64,000 nucleotides of DNA from Kappaphycus alvarezii. Taxonomy: Eukaryota > Rhodophyta > Florideophyceae > Gigartinales > Solieriaceae. Position numbers and translations under genes: made by a program. Below, piece after piece: positions 1 through 9,002 of the stretch (position 1 is its first letter; every line of letters starts with the position of its first letter). The notes beneath the pieces are model-generated. The model had not been told where the DNA came from and did not search any database. It was given only the letters and a program-made list of their open reading frames with translations. Location: the NCBI GenBank assembly GCA_002205965.3, contig NADL03000492.1, forward strand, positions 1,612,001-1,676,000. Direction: 5' to 3'.

Positions 1-7
1 CTTCTTA

Positions 8-820
8 TCACCAGATTGACGGGCGTGAGGGGTTCGGTAGAAACGAAGGGTTGACCGGGAGATTGTCCCTGTTGGGAGCCCACGGAGCAGAGTCCACATG
101 CAATAGGTCCAAATTAGTCGCAAATCCGAGCGCCTGCCCATAGAGGTCTTCGGGTGTGTGTGTGATAGGGGCGGCTTCGAGGGAAGATAGGGGCTGCTCA
201 TCACCAGATGGTGACAGGTGTGAGGGGTTGAGTAGACGCGGATTGTTGGCCTTGGGCTTACTTGCGTTCACTTGAGACTTAAGACAGATGGCCAAGTTAA
301 GAGCAGCAAAGAGCCGTCTTGCGCGTTGTGCCAGTGGTGCGATCCCCGGCAAAAGAGGGGGAAGAAAAACTCCACCATCACAACCGTGGCGAGCAATTGG
401 TGTAATCGCTTGAAAAACTTCGGCTGTGAGCGCGATACTTATTGAGAGCGACCTCAACGAAGACAAGTGCTCCAGAACGGCCTTGGGTACGACCAGCAAG
501 ACCGTTTGGCTCAGGACCCCTCCAATGCCGGCGGGAGAACCGCCAGGGTTGAGTGCGGTAGGGTGCATTGAGCGTTGCGGTACTTGATCGAGGGTGAGGG
601 CCTTCCTGGCGCGGGAGAAATCGCCACTTGAGAAGGCCATATCCCTAGCCGATGCAACTAGGGCCCCGTAGACGTAAGTGCGCGATCCGCAAGACGCGCG
701 AGGACACGAGTGCCCGGCGCCCGCGCCTAATGCGGCGCAGGCGCCGAGCGTGGCAGAATAAAGGTTGGAGAAGGGCAGTCTAGGAGGATTACAAATACAG
801 AGGACTCCCAACCTTTCCAT
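8..820 (-). CDS. Unidentified 270-codon open frame, possibly RLE retroelement N-terminal region
   Basis: An uninterrupted, GC-rich frame whose product I do not recognise. A short stretch around residues 55-75 (reading SSGDFSRARKALT) resembles the segment that precedes the reverse transcriptase in the neighbouring RLE retrotransposons (RLE-2 has AREGAYGKAAQALNSLGV at the same place). The remainder, rich in Leu, Ala and Pro, has no RT motif in this frame. The strand matches the adjacent RLE-1 and RLE-2. It could be the 5' part of another retroelement cut by the window edge, or a chance open frame in GC-rich DNA. No promoter or terminator is evident. Confidence 0.3.
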   Translation of the reverse strand: MERLGVLCICNPPRLPFSNLYSATLGACAALGAGAGHSCPRASCGSRTYVYGALVASARDMAFSSGDFSRARKALTLDQVPQRSMHPTALNPGGSPAGIGGVLSQTVLLVVPKAVLEHLSSLRSLSISIALTAEVFQAITPIARHGCDGGVFLPPLLPGIAPLAQRARRLFAALNLAICLKSQVNASKPKANNPRLLNPSHLSPSGDEQPLSSLEAAPITHTPEDLYGQALGFATNLDLLHVDSAPWAPNRDNLPVNPSFLPNPSRPSIW

Positions 821-920
821 TACTCGCAGTAAACCAAACCAATTTTCCCCCGTCTAGGAGGGAAGGGGAAAGGGTTTAAGGGAGATGTGTCATCTTGTAT
901 GGTGTTAATTGTCACGTGGT

Positions 921-960
921 GGGGAAATTTGGGTTGCTTTACTGATTAGAGATGAAGGAT
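921..960 (-). repeat. SINE-like right end (GGGGAAATTTGGGTTGC), minus orientation
   Basis: Begins GGGGAAATTTGGGTTGCTTT. Read on the minus strand this ends CAACCCAAATTTCCCC, the right-end signature shared by the short inserted repeats at 1147, 2331, 10865, 20190 and 62625. I could not find a flanking direct repeat, so the far boundary is arbitrary. Confidence 0.45.
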
Positions 961-1071
961 CGCTATTTCCCGAGACAAGGGGGGGCAAGGTCTGTGTATT
1001 GCAGAGTCTGAAAAGGAGGCAGAGTGTATGTGGTAGGTCTTTCGAGTTATACAGCATGGCACAGAAATTAA

Positions 1072-1617
1072 CTATGAATGCGGGCGGCGGGTGGAAACCC
1101 GTCGCGCCTGCATCACTTGGAGACTAAACGCAAAACGGGTAACGAATGGCTGGCCTGAAGGTAGCTTTTTAGGGAGCGTAGTTGCTTCTCCATTACTGCG
1201 TCGGTGTATCCCTTTTGAATCGATTGTGGTTGTCGGGAAAACCATGAGATAGATCGGATACATCTTCCAAGAATAAAACACCCAAACATTTTCCCTGAGA
1301 ACGAAGTCGCGGTGCTCCCGTTGAGGGGAGGAACCGCGACGGGAAGCAGCGAAGGAAGCAAGGCGGCGGAAAAAACCCTTGCCGTCGTCGCCCAAGGCGC
1401 CATGGATATCAATCCCGACAGGGCAGAGGAGGATATCGTTTCGGTCATAGTAAGTGCCGTAATGACGATGCTTCTCGCACTCTGCGAGTGTCGCGGCAGC
1501 AGCTGCGGCAACCATACTTGGCGAGATGTGGCGGCGAGCGGAGGGGTGGGTAACAGTAACGTCGACGGCGATATCGGTACTGTGAAGCCCGTAGGCCAGG
1601 GGAACGTAAATGTCCAT
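1072..1617 (-). pseudogene. RLE-1 endonuclease C-terminal fragment with in-frame insertion
   Basis: Open frame of 181 codons covering the last part of the RLE nuclease (DVTVTHPSA, then PVGIDIHGALGDDGKGF, then RRLASFAASRRGSSPQ). Compared with the uninterrupted copies at 9071 and 10109, the sequence between RDF and VTRFAF is replaced by translation of a 153-bp inserted repeat (starting ENVWVFYSWKM in this frame). The insertion happens to keep the frame open but splits the conserved C-terminus. It is a fossil, with no reason to expect function. Confidence 0.7.
1147..1299 (+). repeat. 153-bp SINE-like insertion flanked by AACGAA direct repeats
   Basis: Inserted into RLE-1. The flanks are AACGAA at 1141-1146 and again at 1300-1305, and the unoccupied site survives in RLE-4 and RLE-5. 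The insert starts TGGCTGGCC and ends CCCAAACATTTTCCCTGAG. It aligns along its length with 11971-12131 and in part with 12653-12790. Its final about 35 bp match the micro-insertions at 2331 and 10865. Confidence 0.8.
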
Positions 1618-1879
1618 TCGTAGCGCGGGGGACTCCGGATGCCCAGACGAGTTGGGAACCTGGTAGAGGAGCGGGTGCTCGACGAGGGCGACTACCCCAA
1701 ATTCCCTACAGAAGCGGGGAGGAACCTTTGCGGAGGACGTGGTCGCGACGAGTCATTCCATCTTTGTATTTGCAGGTCAACGCGCGTTGGCTGCTTGGAT
1801 GTAAGACGGGTGCGATGTCGGCCGGGCGCCGGGAGCAGACCGCACAGCTAGTAGATCCAGGGAATAGCGCGATGCCGAG

Positions 1880-2222
1880 AAGGGGCCAGCGGGTTCACGA
1901 AGGTCACATCAAAATAATCGGTGCCGCCGGTGGCGCCCGTTGCCCTGATGTCAGGCCTTGTTTTGTGTTCCCCGTGCGACCGGGGCTCGACGGCAGGATG
2001 CCTTGCGCCTAGGCTCAGGTCGTTACTTAGTAGGGTGACCTGGTCATCGTGGCGGACGATCCGTTGCGCTCTGTACCTGCAGTGGATCAAGTGGTCGCCG
2101 TGGACGTCCACTGTTTCCGGGCATCCGACTCTTGGACAAGGGGTCCCTGGCTCGAAGAGCGGGGCTTGGCAATAGTATTTGAACCACACCGAGAAATGTC
2201 GGGTGGCTATTGCGGTCTTCAA
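1880..2222 (-). pseudogene. RLE-2 Zn-binding and restriction-like endonuclease domain
   Basis: Short frame with a Cys/His cluster (CPRVGCPETVDVHGDHLIHC: Cys-x4-Cys ... His-x4-Cys) followed by RPDIRATGATGGTDYFDVTF. The P-D ... D-x-T pattern matches the catalytic core of the RLE nuclease that nicks target DNA in R2-type retrotransposition. The frame stops where RLE-1 sequence takes over near 1878. RLE-7 (20,560 onward, plus strand) carries the same domain with the D-V-T replaced by N-A-T. Confidence 0.75.
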
Positions 2223-2330
2223 GCCTGTTGTGGGAGGGCAATGGACCTATTCCTTGGCACCTGGGAGGGTCATTGAGGCCCTGAAGGCCTGTGTACGGCA
2301 AGTACCCCCCGGAAGCTCTTCATATATTGC

Positions 2331-2366
2331 ATCTTCCAACAGTAAAACACCCAAACGTTTTCCCCG
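2331..2366 (+). repeat. 36-bp micro-insertion flanked by TATATTGC direct repeats
   Basis: TATATTGC at 2323-2330 and 2367-2374 flanks a 36-bp insert that starts ATCTTCCAACAG and ends CCCAAACGTTTTCCCCG. It corresponds to only the extreme right end of the repeat at 1147-1299, as expected for a severely 5'-truncated retrotransposed copy. Confidence 0.75.
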
Positions 2367-2374
2367 TATATTGC

Positions 2375-3792
2375 AGCATGGACTGCGTGAGTCAGTGTCT
2401 TTTGCGATGGAGGGTTAGAGCAAAAATGACTGAATGGGAGCCCGTCGACCGGGCGGCAGGATGAGTTCCATTGAGTGAATGCCATCTTGGCCTCCGCGTA
2501 AGTTGCCAAGTCGCTCACTGCAGACGGCAGGCATCGCTCACCTAGCTTGTTTGTATGTGAGCTAGACGCGAGGAAGGCGGCTGCGGCGATGTCTTTGGCT
2601 GATGTAAGGCCGATTCCTAGTGTAGGCTTTTTGTCCTCAATTTGTTTGAGCGGGAGTTGTAGCTCCAGAAAGACTGCACTGTCGAGGACGCCTCCTGCCA
2701 AAGTCCTCATTGACTGTTCCATCAGCTGGTCGAAATAGGTGGCTCCTTCGATGGTGCACGATGGCGGCACGACCCGAAGGAGATAGCCCAACTTACATAC
2801 CCCTAAGCAGTTTCTTAAAATCTGGAAGGAGACCTGTGTATCCTGAAGTTCCGTGACGGCTTGCATAAAGGGTTCCAGAGAGTGCACGTGGTTGGTGAAG
2901 TAGTGCCTCATGAAATCATTTGAGCCGATAGGCGCATTCAGGACCGCAGTTCCCTCACTGTAAAACTGTTGGATCTCCGGGGGATACGCGGCTGTGACGA
3001 CCTCGTTTGGAGTCGTGGGCCACCATATTTTACACTTGGGAAGTGCCAAAGTGTAGACCGAGGCACGTTGCCTCGGGAGAGGACAGAATTGCGATAGCTT
3101 TCAACAGAGAGGCATGTTTGGCCACTATGTAGCCGTCATCATGATACCACAGCTGTAGAAAATATCTCTTGGACCTCTTTGTCGCCCTTCGACAACGTCA
3201 GCATGTCTTGTATCTTCAGGGTTAGCCTATGGAGAACCATGTCGAATAGCAAGCCGCTGAGCGGGTCGCCTTGCTGGACACCGATCACACTACGTAGTGT
3301 GTCAAAACCCGTCCACAAATGTGCTGGATCGTTGTAACAGTACATTACCCAGCGCAGCAGTTGTGGAAAATGCGTTTGAACCGCTTCGAGAAGAGCAGAT
3401 CGACTGCAAAGGTTGAACGCGTTCTTAAGATCTACTGAAAGCAGCGCAAATTCTGATGAGTTGCCGACGACTGTATTAACCATTCGTCGGACGGCGTGCA
3501 CAATAGTGTCGGCCCCGGCCCTCGTCGCGATGCCAACTTGGATTGGTTGTAGGCAGCTCGCCGCCTTTGTAGAGGATTGTGACATGAGGCAGCTACTCAC
3601 CAAACGTCTCAGTGTGTCGCCTACGGCGATGGGACGGGGCGTCATGTCTGCCTTAGCAAGCGGGGTGAGTGGTGCTCCCGCGATCCACGGAGCCAGAGCG
3701 GGTGGCGCTTTTCCGGCTGCTAGGACATTGACGAGTTCGGTAAGCGAATGTAGCATTCCTCTACGAGAGGAGGAAGACGGAGCGCGTAGCAA
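2375..3792 (-). pseudogene. RLE-2 reverse transcriptase and connector region
   Basis: 3792-3139 encodes RT blocks: TPRPIAVGDTLRRLVSSCL, FALLSVDLKNAFNLCSRS (first catalytic Asp), and RSVIGVQQGDPLSGLLFDMV. The frame then shifts by one base just before the YHDDGYIVA active site at 3135-3146. From 3049 a second 259-codon frame carries VLNAPIGSNDFMRHYF, then LRNCLGVCKLGYLLRVVPPS, the thumb/connector segment typical of this RT group. The catalytic Asp pair is therefore present but not in one frame with the rest. The end of that frame (past 2374) runs into the micro-insertion. Confidence 0.8.
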
Positions 3793-4889
3793 CTCGTCGA
3801 GGTGGGAGGGGCGAAGGCCCGAGCCGCCGGGAGCGGAGCCAGGTTTGAACGAGCGGACTGCACGAAGGATCTCTTCCGTGGTGATTTTGGTAGGCGGGGG
3901 GGATGGAAGCAGGCGGAACGAACTTGGGCCCGTGGGCTACCGGGGTTACCTGTGGGTGTTTTCCACGGAGTGCGTCAGATACAGCTTGTGTTGCCGGGAG
4001 GACGCCGAGTGAGTTTAGTGCTTGCGCCGCCTTTCCGTAAGCGCCCTCTCTGGCAAGGCTCAACGCTCGTCTGATGTTGGCCTGCTTTTGTTCTGACCGT
4101 GACAGCTTTTTCGAGGTCCTGTAGGTGCACTGCGCAAGCGCTGCTTGCCAGAGGGTATCGTATTGTCCCGCGTTCCATAGTCTTATCCGTTCCCTGAATA
4201 TTTCTGCATTGGTGTGAGCGCTTGCGTCGCCATCGTCGTTTGGGAGTTGCCAACTCGATATGTTACAGAGCATCACTGAAGGGAAGAGAAAGACTGTGCT
4301 TAGTGCACCCAACGCCCCCGTCCTGTCCCGCGTCACACGCATGCGCAGCTTCTGGTAGAGCTTTTGAGAGAAGTTCACTGAGGGCAGGCCGGAACCGTGT
4401 CGGGATATGACAAATCACCGGTATGTGGGTTGTGAAAACCTGATCAGCTCGGGGCAACGGTTGCGCGTGGTTGCTTGAGGGGTTTTGGATTTCTGCGGCA
4501 GGCCCCTGAGGCGCGGGATTGTCCGGCGTGGGTCGAGAAGTAGACCTGGTGTTCGTCGCAGCTGTCAGAGGTGCCTCAGCGCTAGAAATGTTGGGGGTAA
4601 TGCGGTCTGCGGAAACCCTATTTGGTGCTGGCGGGGCTGGCTCGTCTGAAACAGGTACCGGGGAGGGTACTGTAGTTGGCACGAGGCTGCGGAGTTGTGT
4701 GTTGTCCAGTGGCGTGTACTGCTTTGGTGCCGTGTTGACTGTGCATTTTGGGCGTTTCGAGTATGAAAACTCGAAGAGGCCGTTTTCCCTCGGCCCGGAA
4801 ACCTTGGAGCCGATGTACTGGTCGTGGCAAGCACAGTACCAATACCCCACCTGTGCGATGTACCTCTTGAGCTTACTGTGCATCAGCAC
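3761..4889 (-). pseudogene. RLE-2 ORF2 N-terminal region (linker to RT)
   Basis: Two overlapping open frames (4889-4263 and 4378-3761) that together cover the region between ORF1 and the RT. The first is Pro/Thr/Ser-rich (low complexity, PAPPAPNRVSAD-like). The second has ERIRLWNAGQYDTLW, then RRALSLAREGAYGKAAQALN and SLGVLPATQAVSDALRGKHP. The same order is present in RLE-3 (RERIRRATAGEWGELW, KFRRAAHLAKDAQYGRAKRT). This helical segment is commonly seen just before the RT in RLE-bearing elements. A frameshift around 4265-4300 separates the two frames. Confidence 0.65.
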
Positions 4890-5311
4890 AGTAAGCCGGC
4901 GCGGTGCGTGTTACGAAGATGTGCCAGCAGGTTGGCGACTGTTCGCATTCGTGTCTTTGGGGTTGGGCAGAGTGGACAAACCTCTGGATGTGGTAGTGGC
5001 CTTGTTGAGGTGGGGCCTGCTAGCGTGCGCTCTGAAAACCAATTGCCATTGTTTCGCTCGACCGGCATGTGGTCTAGGTGGGGTACATGTTCTGTTTGAG
5101 ATTGTTCCAGGGGGTTGATCGGCTGTTCTTCCGTTGGCGGGGGCATGATGGCAATAGGGAACAGTACAGTAAACCTAGTGACAATTTTCCGATCCCCTGA
5201 GGTCCTAGAAACAGTGCACCCTACTAAGCGATTGGGCTTACTACTGTACTGTACAGTACTGTACAGTGTGCCAATCCTCGGGACTTCCTGTCCTGTACGG
5301 TCGGTATGCAC
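4883..5311 (-). CDS. RLE-2 ORF1, C2H2 zinc-finger protein
   Basis: 142-codon frame whose last third holds a C2H2 finger: CPLC, then a basic linker, then NLLAHLRNTH (Cys-x2-Cys ... His-x4-His spacing) near residues 110-138. N-terminal C2H2 fingers in R2-like retrotransposons bind target DNA, and I infer the same here. The frame stops with TGA, and that TGA overlaps an ATG in the next frame (TGATG). The junction sits in a hairpin with 10-bp arms (CTTACTGTGC / GCACAGTAAG). Upstream of residue 55 nothing is recognisable, and the start codon choice is uncertain. Confidence 0.6.
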   Translation of the reverse strand: MHTDRTGQEVPRIGTLYSTVQYSSKPNRLVGCTVSRTSGDRKIVTRFTVLFPIAIMPPPTEEQPINPLEQSQTEHVPHLDHMPVERNNGNWFSERTLAGPTSTRPLPHPEVCPLCPTPKTRMRTVANLLAHLRNTHRAGLLC

Positions 5312-5379
5312 TTCAGACCTCCTTGTTCAAAACTGTAATTGTCACCTGTGCTTTACTGTCAGTTGATACAGCGATGCAA

Positions 5380-5760
5380 TCAATACGGTGCTGCGGAAAT
5401 TGACCGTTTGGAATTTTGAAATTTTGTCCTCGTCGGCGGAGGACACGGGAGCCAGCGGGATAGCCGGTGGGCGATGCGATGAAGAAAGCGCGGTCGGGAT
5501 GTGGGTGATCTAAGCGATCGCCTTGCCGAAGAGAAGCAGGGGGGGCGCCCGGCACCGAAGTCCACGTGACTGAAAAGGCAAAGTGGGTTGCCGGCAAACC
5601 TTCGGAAAGTGCCGTTGTGTAATGAGCTCTCATTTTTCACATCAAGTATGCCTGCTGACAAGCTTTGAGCCAGCCATTTAGGCACACGAGTGACATTACC
5701 CATTATCCTGAACACGTCTGGCATACACCGGGGGATAGCTGCACAGCACTTTTCAAACAT
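5380..5760 (-). CDS. Unidentified 126-codon open frame upstream of RLE-2
   Basis: Starts with an ATG and begins MFEKCCAAIPRCMPDVFRIM. The first about 60 residues look like ordinary protein sequence and the rest becomes Ser/Arg/Pro-rich, which may be a reading-frame artefact. I recognise no domain. It lies between RLE-2 and RLE-3 on the same strand and could be a host gene fragment, an exon, or chance. Confidence 0.2.
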   Translation of the reverse strand: MFEKCCAAIPRCMPDVFRIMGNVTRVPKWLAQSLSAGILDVKNESSLHNGTFRRFAGNPLCLFSHVDFGAGRPPCFSSARRSLRSPTSRPRFLHRIAHRLSRWLPCPPPTRTKFQNSKRSISAAPY

Positions 5761-5829
5761 TAAAGAACCAAATCGATTCTCTCAGTAGTTTTTGAGTCTG
5801 AACTGTCGCAGGGGGATTTTTCTATGCTT

Positions 5830-5970
5830 TATCAGTAGACGAGGGAAGTGCGACGTGCACGGCCACTTGAATTGATTAGCTTTGGAGGGGGGGGCAAACA
5901 TCTGCATGTTGCGTGCTACGACCAATCACTGAAGCTGCACACGTGGACTAAATGGCATAGCTCAGCTTTT
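5830..5970 (+). repeat. Copy of an inverted dispersed repeat (partner at 13915-14285)
   Basis: 5894-5965 (starting AAACATCTGCATGTTGCGTG) is almost the exact reverse complement of 13,915-13,990. The neighbouring GAGGGAAGTGCGACGTGCA at about 5841 is the reverse complement of sequence near 14,260. In the partner the two blocks are separated by extra sequence of roughly 230 bp. Function unknown. Confidence 0.7.
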
Positions 5971-5998
5971 GATCAAGAAGAAATGACACCTTCGCCTT

Positions 5999-6860
5999 TT
6001 AGCTTCCGATACGGGCCGCGATGACAGTCGCATACTCGTCGACTACCCTAGATGTGGTCTCTGACGGGCATCCGAGGGAATCAAAGGCTAGCGGGACAAA
6101 CTGCCAGCCGAGTTGCGGGCGTCCAGGTGAAGCATGGCCAGGAATGGCGGCGATTTTGGTCGCAAAGTCCCTCAGTTTCCGTCGTTCCGCCGCATTGGCG
6201 GCACGCGCGCTTCCCGGGCTCCCTTGGATAGGAACCACTGTTGGAAAGCTGAGGAGACTGTGATGTCATATGCAACCGGGAGAGGGGTCGTAGGGTTTTC
6301 CGGAGAGGTAGTCTGGTGGACCAGTATGTCGGCAGGTCGGGCGTCCGGTCCGGGAAGTAAATACGGGACTTCGTAATAGACGCCAGCTCCAGCGGCTTTG
6401 AACAGGTCTTTGCCGAGCACTTTTGCCACTGCTTCGTGGCGGTTCTTCCAACCGAGACCTTTGTTACACAGGTCAGCGGCATGGTCGCCGAGGTGGTCCA
6501 CAGGCGTCTTGCATTCCGCGCAAAGGAGCGGGGCAGTTTCGTCGAAGACGGAAACTCCCAAGTGACGACGCAGCATCACCGGCCATACATCGTTGTACAT
6601 GTGGGTGACCACAGACGGATAGGAAGTGAGGAATGCCGCACCAGGTGTATCCAAAAAAGCGTTATGGCGGATGCGTTGACGAATCTCGGGTTCTGAGTTC
6701 GACGAGGGGTTCGGGAATCGCGACCAATCATCATCTTTCCAAAAGTATTTAGCAGCCGACTCGCACCAGGCCTGATATGAGATTTTGGTTGCATTATCAC
6801 GCTTGGACGCAAGGTAGCCGCTGGAAGCGCGTGTGGGAGGCCTCCATGTTGTGCGGAGAA
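5999..6860 (-). pseudogene. RLE-3 Zn finger and restriction-like endonuclease
   Basis: Across two frames: WPVMLRRHLGVSVF, then CAECKTPVDHLGDHAADLC (CCHC-like finger), NRHEAVAKVLGKDLF, YYEVPYLLPGPDARPADILV, PVAYDITVSSAF. After a frameshift near 6240 come ANAAERRKLRDFATK and LGWQFVPLAFDSLGCPSE. The E ... P-x-D ... D-x-T-V ... K order is the PD-(D/E)xK-type nuclease of RLE retrotransposons, and its key residues are retained. Confidence 0.8.
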
Positions 6861-8330
6861 TGACAGGTGGAGGCGTTGGAAAAATGTGAACAGATGTCGA
6901 TCCGCTTCCGCGTACGTGAGTAAACGGGAGTCAGCGGCACCAGTGTCATGTTGGTGTTCCACGTGTGCGGAATCTAGGAGGCTTGCCGCGTATGCGGCAA
7001 CATTCAGCGTAGCCAAGGGCGTGAATCCGTGACCAAAATAGCGGAGAGGTAGAGTAGCCTGTTGGCGCACCGTGTCCGTCATCGGTACATGATTTGACCG
7101 CGAGTAAAATCGCATCTGGTCTGTATCAAATTGTTGTGCGATGGCGGTTGTCGCTCTGGGCGGCGTTAGCTTGACTACATGCCATAGCTTGCATGCAGAG
7201 GCACAAACTCGGTGTAGATGGAACCGGACCCGTGCATCCCCGATCCCGTTAATCAGCGATAGTGTCATGTTGCAGTCATCGATTTTCCTAGTAAGGTAGT
7301 TCTCCATAAAAGAGGTCAACCCAATCGGGGCACCGAGGAGGTCGATGCCCGTTTTAGAGAAGTTCTCACGGAGGAAGCGACGTAGCAAAGACGATATCTG
7401 GTTGACGGGTTGGGACGGCCAGAAAAGGTGTGTTTTGGTTGGATTTAGAAAGAAGGCGTGGTCCGGTCCTTTGGAGCACAGTATCTGAACTGCCCTGTCT
7501 AGCTCAGTGTGGGTTCCTATCAGGGTGCAGTCGTCGGCGTACCGGCGATGGAGGCTTAGCTGCGTGGTCTCTGCTATTGCTTTCGCCAGGGGGTGCACTA
7601 CCAGTGAAAACATAAGCATGCTAGCTGGGTCTCCTTGTTGCATTCCGGCTTTGCTGAGGATGTCCGGTGCAGACGCCGCCGGCAGGATCAGCGACGGCGT
7701 TTGGCGCGCGTAGACCATGTTCACGAACTGACAGAGCGAGGGTACCTTGTAGGGCAGTAGGTCGATCATCCGCTGCCTCGAGAATCGTTTGAATGCGTTG
7801 TGAGCATCGACCGAGAGGAGCATGTAGGCGGCGTCCTCTCCCACGCTACGAACTTGCTTCCGAGCATCGTGGACAATGGAGTCAAGGCCAGAAGGAATAC
7901 CATTGGCGACCTGCAGCTGAGCAAGATAGTGTCGGGTGTCGTTAAGTGCTCGGGGTAAGAGAACTTTCGTCACCAGGCGCCGTAATGCCGTCCCAATTGC
8001 GATAGACCGGATCTTACCTGGACATGGTTGGATCGGGAGAAGCGTCGCAGAGGAGATGAGCGGGATTGTGGCGTCTTGGAGGTCCCAATTAGCTAGTCGC
8101 CGCACAGCGGAAGTGAGCACAGAGATTCCCGTGAGCCCTTCCTCTGGCGTCACCATGGTGTTGGCCAGGAGGTGTAGAAGCCGAGGGTGCATGCGATCAG
8201 GCCCCGGGGCGGAGTTGTGATTCAGCTGGCGGACAGCTCGAAGAACGGCAGCCACAGTAATGCCATCCGGGAGTGGGAGATCTGTCGCGTTGCGTGGTGG
8301 GACCGGTGACGGTGGAGGTGCACATGTGCA
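6860..8330 (-). pseudogene. RLE-3 reverse transcriptase, intact catalytic motif
   Basis: Open over about 490 codons with all RT landmarks: NHNSAPGPDRMHPRLLHLL, IRSIAIGTALRRLVTKVLLP, AYMLLSVDAHNAFKRFSR (catalytic Asp), AGMQQGDPASMLMFSLV, RRYADDCTLIG (YADD at 7530-7541), then FFLNPTKTHLFWPS and IDLLGAPIGLTSFMENYL. The product would copy element RNA at the nicked target. The frame drifts at about 6860: the conserved continuation (beginning RASSGYLASKRDNATK) is in another frame. Being the longest undamaged RT here, RLE-3 is probably a relatively recent insertion among the RLE copies. Confidence 0.8.
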
Positions 8331-8814
8331 ACACACGCAGGCGTTCCTGAACTGTTGGGTCCCAAACGTCCGCGATGCGAGGCTGCAACGTTCTCTTTGC
8401 GCGTCCGTATTGTGCATCTTTGGCCAGATGTGCTGCTCGGCGGAATTTTTGGTCCCGCCGAGGGTCATGTGGGGGAAAGCGGTGACGGACAGACCGTTCT
8501 TCTCGGGTCCGATGAGCTTGAATAGCTTCTGTCCAGAGTTCGCCCCACTCGCCTGCGGTTGCTCGGCGAATTCGTTCACGAAGACCGTGGCTTTGGGCAG
8601 ACTGAGAACGCCACCCAGGTTCCCCACGAAGTGAGCGTCGCAGAACTGCGGCGGGAAGCAGGTGGATGCGAAGAAACGCAGAATGAACAGCATCAGCATT
8701 CCGTGCTTGGGAGGCCGCCCGGAAAAGCCGAATGATCAACACAGCGATGCTATGCATAGTTGGCTGGGACGCGGTCGAAGATGTCGGACGGGCGGAGCGG
8801 GCTGTGCAGTGCAT
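8330..8814 (-). pseudogene. RLE-3 pre-RT region
   Basis: This frame contains RERIRRATAGEWGELWTEAI, then HDPRRDQKFRRAAHLAKDAQ and YGRAKRTLQPR, matching the RLE-2 segment before the RT. It carries on toward 8197 as an arginine/serine-rich tail, while the real RT continuation is in the frame ending at 6576, so a frameshift lies around 8330. Confidence 0.6.
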
Positions 8815-9002
8815 CGGTGACCGACGATATCGTGGATGTTATCCAGCGTCGTCATGGTGTGAATGTATCCGCAACAAATGATTTCCCTGTGTCAGTGTTG
8901 AAATGAAGAGTACTGTATGATACCCTTCAGTGTCCATGAGATGAGCAGTGCGCACTCCGTCCTCGAACCAAATGGAGTCCATGATACGGTATCACGCAAT
9001 AG

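Larger units (their letters stand above)
1030..1878 (-). mobile_element. RLE-1: 5'-truncated restriction-like-endonuclease retrotransposon fragment
   Basis: Minus-strand copy of the 3' part of a non-LTR retrotransposon, nearly collinear with RLE-4 (9003-10099) and RLE-5 (10109-10438). The endonuclease segment reads DIAVDVTVTHPSA, then AECEKHRHYGTYYDRND and PVGIDIHGALGDDGKGF. This is the D-x-T-V ... K ... P-(V/L)-x-x-D-x-x-G order expected of the RLE nuclease of R2-like elements. Similarity to RLE-4 stops at about 1878, where RLE-2 endonuclease sequence begins, so this copy seems truncated and sits against or inside the tail of RLE-2. Extra bases near 1690-1790 and the 153-bp insertion at 1147-1299 disrupt it. 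The 3' UTR (about 1030-1075) matches the other copies. Confidence 0.75.
1880..5311 (-). mobile_element. RLE-2: near-complete RLE-type non-LTR retrotransposon (decayed)
   Basis: Reading minus strand from 5311: C2H2 zinc-finger ORF1, linker/N-terminal region, reverse transcriptase with a VGVQQGDPLSGLL block and YHDD active site (3135-3146), thumb-like region, then a Zn-binding plus RLE domain ending near 1880. This order (N-terminal finger, RT, C-terminal finger, RLE) is that of site-specific R2-like elements and their relatives. Frame changes near 4270, 3140-3150 and about 2270 show it is inactive. RLE-1 abuts its 3' end, so the true 3' terminus is not visible. The 36-bp insertion at 2331-2366 lies in the region joining RT to endonuclease. 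Confidence 0.8.
5999..8860 (-). mobile_element. RLE-3: long RLE-type non-LTR retrotransposon, most intact RT in the window
   Basis: Minus-strand element with a pre-RT helical region (8814-8330), a long RT frame, a CCHC-like finger, and an RLE nuclease ending at 5999. Frame changes at about 8330, 6860 and 6240 disable it. A possible upstream start is at about 8858, but no C2H2 ORF1 like that of RLE-2 is visible, so the 5' end may be truncated. RLE-4 begins only about 140 bp beyond. The endonuclease sequence differs clearly from both RLE-2 and RLE-4, so this is a separate lineage. Confidence 0.8.

Noticed and set aside
1312-1623. Plus-strand open frame of 103 codons, repeated at 9077-9463
   Set aside because: Antisense shadow of the RLE endonuclease reading frame. 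Conservation follows from the real minus-strand frame.
3413-4012. 199-codon plus-strand frame
   Set aside because: Lies antisense to the RLE-2 RT and pre-RT segments, and no recognisable domain was seen.
5240-5275. TACTGTACTGTACAGTACTG stutter as a regulatory palindrome
   Set aside because: GTACAGTAC-type motifs recur throughout the first 20 kb (for example 14,090 and 62,360). They look like simple-sequence drift rather than an operator.
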